A DNA stretch of 64,000 nucleotides, from NCBI GenBank assembly GCA_016290135.1, contig JAEESW010000004.1:54243-118242 (forward strand), given 5' to 3'. The notes under the pieces were generated by a model, which was not told where the DNA came from, ran no database searches, and saw nothing but the letters and a program-made list of their open reading frames with translations. The stretch is from a bacterium. Lineage in GTDB: Bacteria; UBP6; UBA1177. The translations under genes were made by a program, and so were the position numbers. Shown piece after piece: positions 26,648 to 36,231 of this stretch. The number at the start of each line of letters is the position of its first letter. Position 1 is the stretch's first letter.

Positions 26648-27661
26648 TCAAAATTTGATCAAAGCACGGACAAAAAGCCTGCAATTATCCCGCAAAGAGA
26701 GTTTTTTGCAAAATAGTGCGGATCTAAAGAAAATATTTAATATTTTCAATCCGTTATGCGTTGACTTGCGGCATATTTCAAACCAGTATTTTTGGATGAC
26801 TTCGTTAACTGCCGTTTTTTCAAAACGATCATTTTTTAATAACATATCTTTCAATAAAATCAGCGAGTTTTCAATTTCTGCAATTTCTTCGAAAGCGATT
26901 TTTGATGCGGTTTTAGGTTTTCTTAAGTGTTTGATCGTGTTTTCTTCGAGTTTTATTCCAAGTCTTTCCGCATGTTCTTTTATGACCTGAACGGAAAGCT
27001 GTTCCATTTTTTCGGTGTTGCTTTTTGAAAGTCCCTTTGAATTTATTCTGTATTTTACCAAAAATTCCGGGATGTTAGCCGCCTCCGAATGTTCTGAAAT
27101 TTTGGAATAGAGATCAAAATCTTCTGACACGGGAAATCTGGGATCATAGAAATTCTGCGGCAGACAGCTTTTTCTTATCATAACTGAAGAACTTAAAAAC
27201 GGAGAATGGAAAAACAGCTCGATCTTCAGTTTCTGCGGGTCGGTTTCAAAGAGCCATTTTCCTGTTTCTTTGCCGTTTTCATCAATTATTATTGCATCCG
27301 TGCCGACCAATCCGATTTCAGGATGGTTTTCCAAAAATCTTATCTGCTCTTCAAATCTGTTTTCAAGTGCAATGTCATCGCTGTCGATCCACGCTATATA
27401 TCTGCCTTTTGAAAGGTTAATGAGTTTGTTGCGCGATTCAACGACCCCGAGATTCTTTTCATTTTGGAAAGCTTTTATACGAGGATCTAGTTTCTTAAAA
27501 TCTTTAATGATTTCAAGGCTTTTATCTTTTGAACAATCGTCAAGGATCAGAAATTCAAAATCTTTAAAACTTTGTTTCAGAATGCTCTTTATCGCATCTG
27601 ACACAAATTGTTCGGAGTTGAAGACTGGCATTAAAACTGAGAGAATAGGAGTGTCAGCCAT
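26648..27661 (-). CDS. Glycosyltransferase family 2
   Basis: A 337-residue GT2 enzyme. ILSVLMPVFNSEQFVSDAI opens the GT-A fold, FLILDDCSKDKSLEI carries the nucleotide-binding Asp pair, and YIAWIDSDDIALENRFE the metal-binding DSD. FPVSEDFDLYSKI is the catalytic-base region. It overlaps the start region of the next gene upstream (27654) by 8 bases. Low GC, like the rest of the cluster. Confidence 0.85.
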   Translation of the reverse strand: MADTPILSVLMPVFNSEQFVSDAIKSILKQSFKDFEFLILDDCSKDKSLEIIKDFKKLDPRIKAFQNEKNLGVVESRNKLINLSKGRYIAWIDSDDIALENRFEEQIRFLENHPEIGLVGTDAIIIDENGKETGKWLFETDPQKLKIELFFHSPFLSSSVMIRKSCLPQNFYDPRFPVSEDFDLYSKISEHSEAANIPEFLVKYRINSKGLSKSNTEKMEQLSVQVIKEHAERLGIKLEENTIKHLRKPKTASKIAFEEIAEIENSLILLKDMLLKNDRFEKTAVNEVIQKYWFEICRKSTHNGLKILNIFFRSALFCKKLSLRDNCRLFVRALIKF

Positions 27662-28583
27662 GCAACAATTTCTTTAAAGTTTTTCTTATTGAACGCCATA
27701 TTGAAAAATATTTCTTTTGTAACAAAAGCAACGGGTCAAGATTTTTTATGTCAATATCGGGGTTCGCACCGTAAAGTGATATGTTGAAATCTATTTGGTC
27801 TGCCAAAAATTTATAAAGGAAATGTTTTTTGTTGATTTTGTTTTCTGTAACGAATTTATCCAATGATTCCATACACTCGATAACGCAATCCAATTTTTTC
27901 TGTGTGATCGGAGTTTGCATTGTTGAGGTCGGATTCGTTCTGTAAAAATAAGCAGTATGGGGGATGTAACAGAATGAATTTACGGATGCTAATAAAATCG
28001 TAGTGAAATCAGTGTCTTCAAAAAACACCCCTTCCCTAAATCTGAAATTTTGGAGAACGCTTGTCTTTGCTAAATACATACATGCAGAAACATTCAAATT
28101 GGAAAACTTGAGCTCTTTCCAATTGGTTTTTGGATGATAAATTTTGTTTATCTGAACTCCTTGATGGTAATATTTATCATAAATAAATCGGCGCTTTTTA
28201 TCTTCGTCAACAAATTTAAGTGCACTGAAGCAAAGTATATCAACATCAAATTCTTTTATCGCGTCGTATAGTATCTGGCAGGCTTTTGTGTCGATATAGT
28301 CATCGCTGTCAACAAACCAGACATATTCTCCTGTTGCATTGGTCAAACCGGTGTTACGAGCTGTCCCCAAGTTTTTATTTTCTTCATGACGAAATATCCT
28401 GATTCTCGAATCTTTTTGCTGATATTCTTCAAGAATTTTTATCGAATTGTCGGGAGAAGCATCATCAACGCAGATTATTTCAATATCTTCAAGAGTTTGA
28501 TTCACACAAGAATCAAGACATTCTCTCAGATATTTTTCAACATTGTAAACAGGGATTATTATTGAAATCTTTGGATGATTCAT
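27654..28583 (-). CDS. Glycosyltransferase family 2
   Basis: A 309-residue GT2 enzyme of the EpsJ/WcaA-like type: KISIIIPVYNVEKYLRECL, IEIICVDDASPDNSIKIL, YVWFVDSDDYIDTKACQIL. GVFFEDTDFTTILL has the EDxxF-like catalytic region. Its stop overlaps the next gene by 8 bases and its first base is the last base of the DUF1919 gene, so translation is coupled throughout. Confidence 0.85.
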   Translation of the reverse strand: MNHPKISIIIPVYNVEKYLRECLDSCVNQTLEDIEIICVDDASPDNSIKILEEYQQKDSRIRIFRHEENKNLGTARNTGLTNATGEYVWFVDSDDYIDTKACQILYDAIKEFDVDILCFSALKFVDEDKKRRFIYDKYYHQGVQINKIYHPKTNWKELKFSNLNVSACMYLAKTSVLQNFRFREGVFFEDTDFTTILLASVNSFCYIPHTAYFYRTNPTSTMQTPITQKKLDCVIECMESLDKFVTENKINKKHFLYKFLADQIDFNISLYGANPDIDIKNLDPLLLLQKKYFSIWRSIRKTLKKLLHG

Positions 28584-29203
28584 CAGTTGATTCCTCTATT
28601 AAACCAATTTACATAATCAAAATCATCATAATATCTTTTAAGCGAAAAACGCCCCTTGTAATCCATACACATGCCCACTGAATCATTTTGTTCAAAACCT
28701 CTGATATAAACAGCAGATTTGATATCAGGGTGAGGTTTGTGTACAAATACAGCCTTGTTGCTATATTTGAGATTGTCAAAATCAATTAGATCCTGTTTCG
28801 TACAACCGTCTCTATCAGTAAAAAGAATGAAAATATTGTCATAATTTATTCTTTGTTTTCTTTCATTCCACTTATATTCAGCTTCTTTATCTGTTTTGTA
28901 GTGCTGAAAATAAATCTTGATATCTTTAAGAATTCCGACTGGATAATCAATTCCTTTTTCACTAGTGAATTGAAGATCTGAGTTCATGTAATCACTTAAA
29001 TTTTGGCACATTTTTATAAAATCTTGCGGTTTTATCCACAAATCAACAAAAGGACTGTTAAATCTCATATTCAAATCATGCAAGATCATTGCGCCATTGC
29101 AATTGCTGGCAATCAATGAGAAATCTTTGTTTTTTAACTTGAGTTGCTTTAATTTTTTGCAAAATTTTCTCAATTTGTCTATTAATCTATCCATTTTTGA
29201 CAT
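28583..29203 (-). CDS. DUF1919 polysaccharide-cluster protein
   Basis: A 206-residue protein with the DUF1919 layout: FSLIASNCNGAMILHDLNMR near the start, FVDLWIKPQDFIKM, YPVGILKDIKIYFQHY and FILFTDRDGCTKQDLIDFD. The family is found in capsule and exopolysaccharide loci and its activity is not established; a transferase role is often assumed. GAGGA lies about 10 bases before the ATG, and the start overlaps the end of the preceding glycosyltransferase gene by 17 bases. Confidence 0.75.
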   Translation of the reverse strand: MSKMDRLIDKLRKFCKKLKQLKLKNKDFSLIASNCNGAMILHDLNMRFNSPFVDLWIKPQDFIKMCQNLSDYMNSDLQFTSEKGIDYPVGILKDIKIYFQHYKTDKEAEYKWNERKQRINYDNIFILFTDRDGCTKQDLIDFDNLKYSNKAVFVHKPHPDIKSAVYIRGFEQNDSVGMCMDYKGRFSLKRYYDDFDYVNWFNRGIN

Positions 29204-30197
29204 ACAATAAATTCCTCAAACAATGATACATATAACGCAAATTGGCTCTCGGAGAGTCAAAGAACCCCATTTTTCTAAAAGTTGTAAAATATAACTTCAA
29301 GGATGTAACGCTGTTTTTTATACCAAAATCGGTTGCTTTTCTTTGAAATAATTTGATAAGTTCCTGAAATTTTTCACCGTGACCGTATTTTTTCCCGGCA
29401 ATAGATATTTTTTCGAAGATATTTACAGCATTCACAACTTCTTCAATGTTTTGTGGAATAAGTTGTTCCGCAAAGAAATCATTATAAATTCGAAGTTCCT
29501 CATCACTCAAGTGTAATCCGATGTTTTCGAGGTTTCTTAAGCGTATAAGATTTGAATCCTGATTTTGTGTTGTTTTTTTTGCCTTTCCGACTTGATTGCT
29601 GTGGATCCTATAATGCAGCAAAACTTTTGGGATATTGGCAAATTTTAACTCATTTATTTTTCTGCACCATAGATCATAATCCTCTGCTCTTGGAAAATCT
29701 GACGAATATTGAAGATTTAAATTCTTTTTGAATATCAGTGTCGGATGGAGCATGGGACAAGAAAAAAATAATTCGTCTTTAATATCATCATATTTTTCAG
29801 GCACTTTTATGATGCGTTGATTGTCCCCGAATGTTTCTATCCAACTTCCGCAAATATCAATTTCAGGATTTTGTTCCATAAAGTCGAATTGTGTTTGAAG
29901 TCTGTGTGGTAAAGAAATATCGTCGGCATCCATTCGAGCAATGTGTTTGCCTTTAGCTTCTGCAATTCCGATATTCAATGAATTGGCAACACCTTGATTT
30001 TGTTCGTTGTTTATCAGTTTGATTCGTGGATCTTGGAATGATCCTATGATTTCTTTTGTAGAGTCGGTTGAAGCGTCGTTGATTATTATGAATTCAAAAT
30101 CGGTAAAAGTCTGAGAAAGAATGCTGTTTATGGCTTCTGTAATATATTTTTCCGCATTGTATGCCGGCATAACGACTGAAATCTGCGGATTTTTCAT
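29187..30197 (-). CDS. Glycosyltransferase family 2 (paralogue group)
   Basis: A 336-residue GT2 enzyme: QISVVMPAYNAEKYITEAI, FIIINDASTDSTKEII, HIARMDADDISLPHRL and FPRAEDYDLWCRKI. I chose ATG 30197, which overlaps the stop of the fucosyltransferase gene (ATGA), rather than the longer frame from 30230. Its C-terminal ~60 residues (TSLKLYFTTFRKMGFFDSPR) are nearly identical to those of the two GT2 proteins at 31070 and 32067, showing recent duplication. Confidence 0.85.
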   Translation of the reverse strand: MKNPQISVVMPAYNAEKYITEAINSILSQTFTDFEFIIINDASTDSTKEIIGSFQDPRIKLINNEQNQGVANSLNIGIAEAKGKHIARMDADDISLPHRLQTQFDFMEQNPEIDICGSWIETFGDNQRIIKVPEKYDDIKDELFFSCPMLHPTLIFKKNLNLQYSSDFPRAEDYDLWCRKINELKFANIPKVLLHYRIHSNQVGKAKKTTQNQDSNLIRLRNLENIGLHLSDEELRIYNDFFAEQLIPQNIEEVVNAVNIFEKISIAGKKYGHGEKFQELIKLFQRKATDFGIKNSVTSLKLYFTTFRKMGFFDSPRANLRYMYHCLRNLLYVKNG

Positions 30198-31063
30198 ATT
30201 CTCACCCAATTTTCGGGAACAATCTTGCACTTTTTGTCTGCTTCAACATTATTGAACCATTTTGGCGGAGCAATAACGATTTTTTCTGGATTTTGGCTCA
30301 GCCATGCTCCCCACCATGAAAAAGAGCTGTTTGCAATTATAAAATGTTTGCACAAATGCATAAGATTCAGTTCGTCAATATCTGATCTGGTAGAATTGGA
30401 AACAACAGTGGCATTTGATAGAAATCCAAAATTGTTTTTTACAAACTCGGGATCATCGGTGAAAAGAAAAAATTTTGCATTGGGAAATTTGGAAACAATG
30501 TATTCTGCTGCTTTTTGGTAATACTCAAAAGAACAGGTTCCGTGAAATTGGTTGATTGCAGGGTTGTTGATATAGTCTCCGCGGCGAATATGCACGGCAA
30601 CGCTTTCGCAAGTTGCAATTTGATCATGCAAGTCGGCATCTTCCGGATTTTTAAGTTCAGGAAATGAAAAATCCTTTAAAATAGTTTCTCTTATTCCTTC
30701 AAAATATTGAGGATTTTGCCAGTAGCCCTCAAAATAATAGTCGTTTTTATCCTTTATTTGATCCAATACAAAAGTTTCTTCATTAACTTTTATATACTTA
30801 GGCTCAAGGCTTATGGCTTGTTTCAGAAATTTGATCAACCGACCGATTTTGCCTTTAAAAATCGGTTTTTTATATTTGATATATTGAAGAGAAAGTTCAA
30901 ATTCATTCAATTTAAGTTCTCTTGGCGTAGTTCCGGCGAAATTCTGATAAAACCAGGATCTGTCATAAAAAACCTTGTAGTTTAAGCATGTTTCCAATGC
31001 TTTGCCGAATGCATGCTGAAACATTTGATTGCCTAATCCTCCCTTGAGTTTAACGACAATCAT
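30194..31063 (-). CDS. Alpha-1,2-fucosyltransferase (GT11)
   Basis: Transfers fucose from GDP-fucose in alpha-1,2 linkage. The N-terminal KLKGGLGNQMFQHAFGKALE and the GDP-fucose-binding HIRRGDYI motif (near residue 160) are diagnostic of GT11. The FIIANSSFSWWGAWLS segment is also conserved. Length 289. A close copy lies at 33071-33946. No GDP-fucose synthesis genes (gmd, fcl) are in the window; the phosphomannomutase at 60284 could supply the mannose-1-phosphate branch. Confidence 0.9.
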   Translation of the reverse strand: MIVVKLKGGLGNQMFQHAFGKALETCLNYKVFYDRSWFYQNFAGTTPRELKLNEFELSLQYIKYKKPIFKGKIGRLIKFLKQAISLEPKYIKVNEETFVLDQIKDKNDYYFEGYWQNPQYFEGIRETILKDFSFPELKNPEDADLHDQIATCESVAVHIRRGDYINNPAINQFHGTCSFEYYQKAAEYIVSKFPNAKFFLFTDDPEFVKNNFGFLSNATVVSNSTRSDIDELNLMHLCKHFIIANSSFSWWGAWLSQNPEKIVIAPPKWFNNVEADKKCKIVPENWVRI

Positions 31064-31069
31064 GTTGTT

Positions 31070-32074
31070 TTATCTCCAGATATTCTTCAAACAATGATAA
31101 AGATACCGCAAGTTTGCTCTCGGAGTTTCAAAAATTTTCCATTTTCTGAAGGTGGTAAAATAGAGCTTCAATGATGTGACCTTGTTTTGAATTCCTTTTT
31201 CTGCAATATTTTTAATAAAGTTTTTTATAATTTCTTGAAATTTTTTTCCATAACCAGAATTGTTCCCGGCAATAGATATTTTTTCAAAAATTTTTGTTAA
31301 GCAGATTATCTCATTAATGTTTTGAGGAATAAATTGTTCGGCAAAAAAATCACAGTAAATTCTTGATTCGTAATCTGTTAGAGTGAGTCCAAGGCCTTTA
31401 AGATTTTGAAGCCGACTTTTGTTTGCATCAATAGTCTGTTCTTTTTTCTTTGCGGTGCTGGTTTGATTATTATGAGTTCTACAAAGAAGCAGTATTGCTG
31501 GAATGTTTGCAAATTTTAATTTATTTATGGTTCTGCACCACAATTCGTAATCTTCAGCATCATTAAAATCAACAGGGTATTCAATGTTTAAATTTGTTCG
31601 ATATATAGCGGTGCCATTTGTTATAGCGCAACCAAAAAATGTTTGATCTCGAATGTCGTCGTGGGTTGTCGGTAATTTTGTGATATTATTGCTTATTCCA
31701 AAAATTTTTGACCAACTTCCGCAAATATCAATTCCAGGATTTTTTTCCATAAAGTCGAATTGAGTTTGAAGTCTTTCCAGTAAAGAAATGTCATCAGAAT
31801 CCATTACGGCTATATATTTTCCTTTTGCTAACCTGTTCCCGCAGTTTCTGGCAAAAGGACATCCTTTTTTGCCGGTGTTTTTAACTGCAACAATTCTTGA
31901 ATCTTTGTTGGCATATTCTTGAATTATTGACCATGAAGAATCTGTTGATTGATCATCAACAATAATAAATTCAAAATCAGTGAAAGTCTGATCCAAGATA
32001 CTTTCTATTGATTCTTTTAAATATTGTTCACGGTTATAAACGGGCATTACGACTGAAATTTTTGGTTCAGACAT
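31070..32074 (-). CDS. Glycosyltransferase family 2 (paralogue group)
   Basis: A 334-residue GT2 enzyme: KISVVMPVYNREQYLKESI, FIIVDDQSTDSSWSII, YIAVMDSDDISLLERLQ, FNDAEDYELWCRTI. It is very similar to the protein at 32067-33074 over the first 120 residues and shares the TSLKLYFTTFRKWKIF tail. It overlaps the start of the upstream cluster gene by 8 bases. Confidence 0.85.
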   Translation of the reverse strand: MSEPKISVVMPVYNREQYLKESIESILDQTFTDFEFIIVDDQSTDSSWSIIQEYANKDSRIVAVKNTGKKGCPFARNCGNRLAKGKYIAVMDSDDISLLERLQTQFDFMEKNPGIDICGSWSKIFGISNNITKLPTTHDDIRDQTFFGCAITNGTAIYRTNLNIEYPVDFNDAEDYELWCRTINKLKFANIPAILLLCRTHNNQTSTAKKKEQTIDANKSRLQNLKGLGLTLTDYESRIYCDFFAEQFIPQNINEIICLTKIFEKISIAGNNSGYGKKFQEIIKNFIKNIAEKGIQNKVTSLKLYFTTFRKWKIFETPRANLRYLYHCLKNIWR

Positions 32075-33074
32075 GCAGCAGATTCCTTAAACAATGATAA
32101 ATATATCTCAAATTGGCTCTTGGAGTTTCAAATATTTTCCATTTTCTAAAAGCAGTAAAATATAATTTTAGGGATGTCACTTTGTTTTGGATAGCGGATT
32201 CAGCAATATTTCTTATAAAATTTTTAAGTAGATGCTGAAAATGTTGTTTGTAACCAAGTTTTTCTCCAACGACAGATATATTTTCTAACATTTTTATAGA
32301 AATGAAGAGTTCAAATTTATTTTTCGGAGAAAATTTCCAATCGATAATATCTAAATATATTTGTTTTTCTTGTTCTGTTAGGTTTATTCCAATAGTTGAT
32401 AGGTTATTTATTCTCACAAGGTTTGCATTGTTATCCTGTTCTGCTTTTTTTGCTGAACCAATTTGTTCATTATGGACTCGATAAAGTAATAACACTTCAG
32501 GAATATTGGCGAATTTCAACTTGTCAATCATTCTTGACCACAAATCATAATCCTGTGCAGAAGAACGATTCTCTGAATAAAGAATTAGATTCTTATTTCT
32601 AAAAATAACAGAAGGATGAATCATAGAGCAATAGAAAAAATTAAAATCTCTAATTTCTTCATGATTTTGAAGCGTTTGCATGATTTCATCTTTGTCTCCG
32701 AACATTTTTGCCCAGCTCCCACAAATTCCAATTTCTGGATTTTGTTCCATAAAGTCAAACTGTGTTTGAAGTCTGTGTGGCAAGGAGATATCATCAGAAT
32801 CCATGACGGCAATGTATTTACTTTTTGCCAGTCTATTTCCGCAATTTCTGGCAGAATAGCAGCCCTTTTTTTCTGTATTTTTAACTGCAATAATTCTTGA
32901 ATCATTGTTGGCATATTCTTGAATTATTGACCATGAAGAATCTGTTGATTGATCATCAACGATGATAAATTCAAAATCAGTGAAAGTCTGATTCAAGATA
33001 CTTTCTACTGATTCTTTTAAATATTGTTCACGGTTGTAAACCGGCATAACAACTGAAATTCGTGGTTCAGTCAT
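32067..33074 (-). CDS. Glycosyltransferase family 2 (paralogue group)
   Basis: A 335-residue GT2 enzyme: RISVVMPVYNREQYLKESV, FIIVDDQSTDSSWSII, YIAVMDSDDISLPHRLQ. The start is ATG 33074, overlapping the fucosyltransferase stop by ATGA, as in the second copy of this module; the frame itself is open 52 codons further. Middle residues ~150-260 differ from its paralogues, as expected for a changed acceptor. Confidence 0.85.
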   Translation of the reverse strand: MTEPRISVVMPVYNREQYLKESVESILNQTFTDFEFIIVDDQSTDSSWSIIQEYANNDSRIIAVKNTEKKGCYSARNCGNRLAKSKYIAVMDSDDISLPHRLQTQFDFMEQNPEIGICGSWAKMFGDKDEIMQTLQNHEEIRDFNFFYCSMIHPSVIFRNKNLILYSENRSSAQDYDLWSRMIDKLKFANIPEVLLLYRVHNEQIGSAKKAEQDNNANLVRINNLSTIGINLTEQEKQIYLDIIDWKFSPKNKFELFISIKMLENISVVGEKLGYKQHFQHLLKNFIRNIAESAIQNKVTSLKLYFTAFRKWKIFETPRANLRYIYHCLRNLLHV

Positions 33075-33946
33075 AATCTCACCCAATTTTCGGGAACAAT
33101 TCTGCATCTTTCGTTTGCTTCCGGATTTTTGTACCATTGTTTGGGCGCAATAACGATTTTTTCTGGATTTTGGCTCAGCCATGCTCCCCACCATGAAAAA
33201 GAGCTGTTTGCAATTATAAAATGCTTGCACAAATGCATAAGATTCAGTTCGTCAATATCTGATCTGGTAGAATTGGAAACAACTGTGGCGTTTGAGATAA
33301 ATCCGAAATTGTTTTTTACAAACTCGGGATCATCTGTGAAAAGAAAAAATTTTGCATTGGGAAGTTTGGAGACAATAAGTTCAGCTGCTTTTTTATAATA
33401 TTCAAAGGAGCAGATTCCGTGATGCTGGTTGGTTGTCGGATTATTGATATAATCTCCTCGGCGAATATGCACGGCTACACTTTTTGAAGTGGAAATTTGA
33501 TCATGCAAGTCGGCATCTTCCGGATTTTTAAGTTCAGGAAATGAAAAATCTTTTAGGATGTTTTCTTTTATTCTTTCAAAATATTGAGGATTTTGCCAAT
33601 ATCCTTCAAGGTAAAGATTGCTTTTTGTTTTTAGCTGTTCAAGGGAAAAAGATTTTTCATATATTTTGTTGCATACGATTTTCCTTTTAAGTCTTTGCTT
33701 GAGAATTGTCAGCCAAGAATGTTGTTTGTTCCTGAAAAATAAGCCGGTTGGGTCAATATAATTCAAAGACAAACTAAAAGTTGCCAATTCAAAATTTCGT
33801 GGAGTCATATTAGCCTTGGCAAAATCCAGATAAAACCATGATTTGTCATAAAGAACTTTCTGCTTTAAGTTTGTTTCCAAGACTTTACCAAAAGCATATT
33901 GGAACATTTGATTGCCTAATCCGCCCATAAGTTTGACAATGATCAT
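33071..33946 (-). CDS. Alpha-1,2-fucosyltransferase (GT11), second copy
   Basis: A 291-residue GT11 enzyme with KLMGGLGNQMFQYAFGKVLE and HIRRGDYI. The C-terminal ~150 residues are almost the same as in the copy at 30194-31063, while residues ~50-105 differ. Such mosaic similarity suggests duplication followed by divergence or gene conversion. It forms a fucosyltransferase-GT2 pair with the next gene. Confidence 0.9.
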   Translation of the reverse strand: MIIVKLMGGLGNQMFQYAFGKVLETNLKQKVLYDKSWFYLDFAKANMTPRNFELATFSLSLNYIDPTGLFFRNKQHSWLTILKQRLKRKIVCNKIYEKSFSLEQLKTKSNLYLEGYWQNPQYFERIKENILKDFSFPELKNPEDADLHDQISTSKSVAVHIRRGDYINNPTTNQHHGICSFEYYKKAAELIVSKLPNAKFFLFTDDPEFVKNNFGFISNATVVSNSTRSDIDELNLMHLCKHFIIANSSFSWWGAWLSQNPEKIVIAPKQWYKNPEANERCRIVPENWVRL

Positions 33947-33952
33947 ACGTTT

Positions 33953-34648
33953 TTACTTCCAGAGCACGTCGCCTTTAAAAAATATTGTTGTCTTATGAAA
34001 TGAAAAAAATCTGGGAGGAATTCCTTCTATAGAAAAATGATTGAAACCAGTTTCTTTAAGAAAATCAAAAGCTTCTTTATATCGTTCTCTCCCAGAGTCA
34101 TCTAAAATAATTATGCCGCCTGTATTTAACGAAAAAGCAGATTCTTTTACACAATTTACTCTGTCTCTACCATCGACAAAAATTATATCAAAAGTCTCGT
34201 TCAGTTTTTTCAATGTTTTACAATAATCTCCGCCATATTCTAATTCTTGGAAAATCATCTCAACATTTTTTGGCATCAAAGATAAAGCTCGATCATACCA
34301 TTTTTTATCATGTTCAATAGAAACAACTCTTTTTACCCGTTCTGCAAAAAACAATGTCGAATTTCCGGAGCCAAATTCAAAAATTGTCATGTTTTTATCT
34401 AAATAATGCTCTAAAAAATGAATCATGGGATAAGATAACCATGGTAAAGGATTGTCATTTTTGTCAACGGGCATTTTTTTATTAAAAGAATTTGTCCACC
34501 CTATTTCATATAAAAAACCATTTTCTAAAGATTGATTCGCATAGCGTTGAATGTCAGACGACAAAGAATAGTGTATTTCTTTTTCAAGAGAAAATAATTT
34601 GATAAATTTTATTAAAAAGTTTTTTGTCCATCGTCTTATTTTTTTCAT
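33953..34648 (-). CDS. Class I SAM-dependent methyltransferase (polysaccharide cluster)
   Basis: A 231-residue protein. The SAM-binding site reads MTIFEFGSGNSTLFFAERV, with a following VVSIEHDKKWYD acidic strand end. FDIIFVDGRDRVNCVKES and GGIIILDDSGRERYKEA complete the Rossmann fold. Related proteins methylate sugars in surface polysaccharides, and the position next to Wzt could mean chain-end capping. It overlaps Wzt by ATGA. Substrate is unknown. Confidence 0.75.
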   Translation of the reverse strand: MKKIRRWTKNFLIKFIKLFSLEKEIHYSLSSDIQRYANQSLENGFLYEIGWTNSFNKKMPVDKNDNPLPWLSYPMIHFLEHYLDKNMTIFEFGSGNSTLFFAERVKRVVSIEHDKKWYDRALSLMPKNVEMIFQELEYGGDYCKTLKKLNETFDIIFVDGRDRVNCVKESAFSLNTGGIIILDDSGRERYKEAFDFLKETGFNHFSIEGIPPRFFSFHKTTIFFKGDVLWK

Positions 34649-35931
34649 TTGTTCTCCGTAAACTCATAATTAAGTAACAGATTCCCTTGATTTCTCGGCG
34701 GAAGTATATTTGTTTTATAAAAATCACCATAAGCTACTTCCAAACAAAATGCTTTAGCAAGCCAATCTGAAACGAGACCATCTGAATAAACACAAAATGT
34801 TCCGAAGTATTTGCCTGGATAAAGAGGGATAGATTTAATTATAAAATCAAAACTTCCGATTTTCTTGGAATTTAAAAGTTTTTTTGAATCAATTCCCAAA
34901 GTTTTGGTCGAAAGATGAGCGATTCTAATATCAAGTTCATTATCTATCCCAATATCAAAAGTTACAGATTTTAGAGAGTCGGAAAATTGATCATAAGAAA
35001 TCCTTATTACGACATCATCACCGGAATGTATTGTTGAATCGCCATTGAGATTAAAAATTTCAATTTTAGAAATTCGAATATTTCCATTTCCTTTGCGGTC
35101 TGGTCTTTCGGAAAATTTAAGCGAGGCTTGTTTTGTTGTCATATAATTCAGATATTCTGCAATTTGAGTCTCTACCGAGCCTTTTTCAGAAGCAAATCCG
35201 TTCTGTAAAGTGATACATGAATCGCATAACTGTCTCACAGCCGCCATATTGTGACTGACGAAAAGCACAGTTCTTCCTTCTTTCTTGCTGACATCGCCCA
35301 TTTTTCCGAGGCATTTTTTCTGGAATTCGGCATCTCCGACGGCCAAAACTTCGTCAACAACGAGAATTTCTGGGTCAAGGTGCGCTGCGACTGCGAATGC
35401 GAGGCGGACATACATTCCGCTGGAATAGCGTTTTACTGGCGTATCGATGAATTTTTCAACTCCTGAAAAGTCAATGATTTCATCGAGTTTTCTGTCGATC
35501 TCGTGTTTTCTCATGCCGAGGATGGCACCGTTGAGATAGATATTCTCTCTGCCGGTGAGTTCGGGATGGAAGCCTGTTCCGACTTCAAGGAGGGATCCGA
35601 TGCGCCCTTTGATCTTGATGCAGCCGCTGGTGGGGGAGGTGACACGCGACAAAATTTTGAGCAGTGTCGATTTTCCGGCACCGTTTGCACCGATGATGCC
35701 CAAAACTTCGCCCTGCCTGACATCGAAAGAGACATCTTTCAGGGCGTAGATAAAATCTGTGTCGGCATTGGCATTTTTGTTTGAAGCCATGGATATGCGA
35801 GAGTTGGGATCGTCCTTTCCGCGGATCTTTGCCCACCACGCTTGCAGATCTTTGGCGAGAGTGCCGTGGTTGATAAGACCCAGCTGATAAAACTTTGAGA
35901 TGTTTTCAACTTTGATGACTGTTTCGCTCAT
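34645..35931 (-). CDS. wzt: Polysaccharide ABC transporter ATPase, Wzt-type
   Basis: ATPase subunit of an ABC exporter that moves lipid-linked O-antigen or teichoic-like polymer across the inner membrane. Walker A is IIGANGAGKSTLLK (near residue 84), the signature is VKRYSSGMYVRLAFA, Walker B EILVVDEVLAVGD, and the H-loop VSHN. Residues ~280-428 form a Wzt_C-like carbohydrate-binding domain, which selects capped chains. ATG 35931 fits the family start; the longer frame adds a hydrophobic stretch that is not typical. It is the first gene of the cluster; the Wzm permease normally just upstream is absent, and repeats occupy that place. Confidence 0.88.
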   Translation of the reverse strand: MSETVIKVENISKFYQLGLINHGTLAKDLQAWWAKIRGKDDPNSRISMASNKNANADTDFIYALKDVSFDVRQGEVLGIIGANGAGKSTLLKILSRVTSPTSGCIKIKGRIGSLLEVGTGFHPELTGRENIYLNGAILGMRKHEIDRKLDEIIDFSGVEKFIDTPVKRYSSGMYVRLAFAVAAHLDPEILVVDEVLAVGDAEFQKKCLGKMGDVSKKEGRTVLFVSHNMAAVRQLCDSCITLQNGFASEKGSVETQIAEYLNYMTTKQASLKFSERPDRKGNGNIRISKIEIFNLNGDSTIHSGDDVVIRISYDQFSDSLKSVTFDIGIDNELDIRIAHLSTKTLGIDSKKLLNSKKIGSFDFIIKSIPLYPGKYFGTFCVYSDGLVSDWLAKAFCLEVAYGDFYKTNILPPRNQGNLLLNYEFTENK

Positions 35932-36018
35932 GAGCCTCAACACACAAAACAAAAACAGTGTAAAATCCCACAAAGTGCGGTAAATGTCAATAGAAAAGGG
36001 GAAAGAGGTGGTTTTTGT

Positions 36019-36147
36019 GCCGCCAACCCCTCAGCCGCTGCTTCGACGAGCTCAGCAACCGGCAGCTCCCCTAATTTAGGGGCGCCTTTCTAACATTAGC
36101 AAGCCTCCACTGAGTCAGGGGAGGTGTCACGCAGTGACGGTGGGGTC
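36019..36147. repeat. CCCCTCAG interspersed repeat, copy A
   Basis: Begins GCCGCCAACCCCTCAGCCGC and ends CACGCAGTGACGGTGGGGTC. It contains two inner palindromes, CTCCCCTAATTTAGGGG and the CCTCC/GGGGAGG pair. It has no coding capacity and has the look of a small non-autonomous mobile or REP-like element. Confidence 0.7.
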
Positions 36148-36153
36148 TGTAAA

Positions 36154-36231
36154 GCCGCCAACCCCTCAGCCGCTTTGCGGCAGCTCCCCTGATTTCAGGG
36201 GCGCCTTGACGGGGCGCCTATCTAACGTTGC
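36154..36231. repeat. CCCCTCAG interspersed repeat, copy B (partial)
   Basis: A second left half in direct orientation with copy A, CCCCTCAGCCGCTTTGCGGC followed by CTCCCCTGATTTCAGGGG. It ends in CTATCTAACG, where the stop codon of the DUF559 gene lies. Confidence 0.65.
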
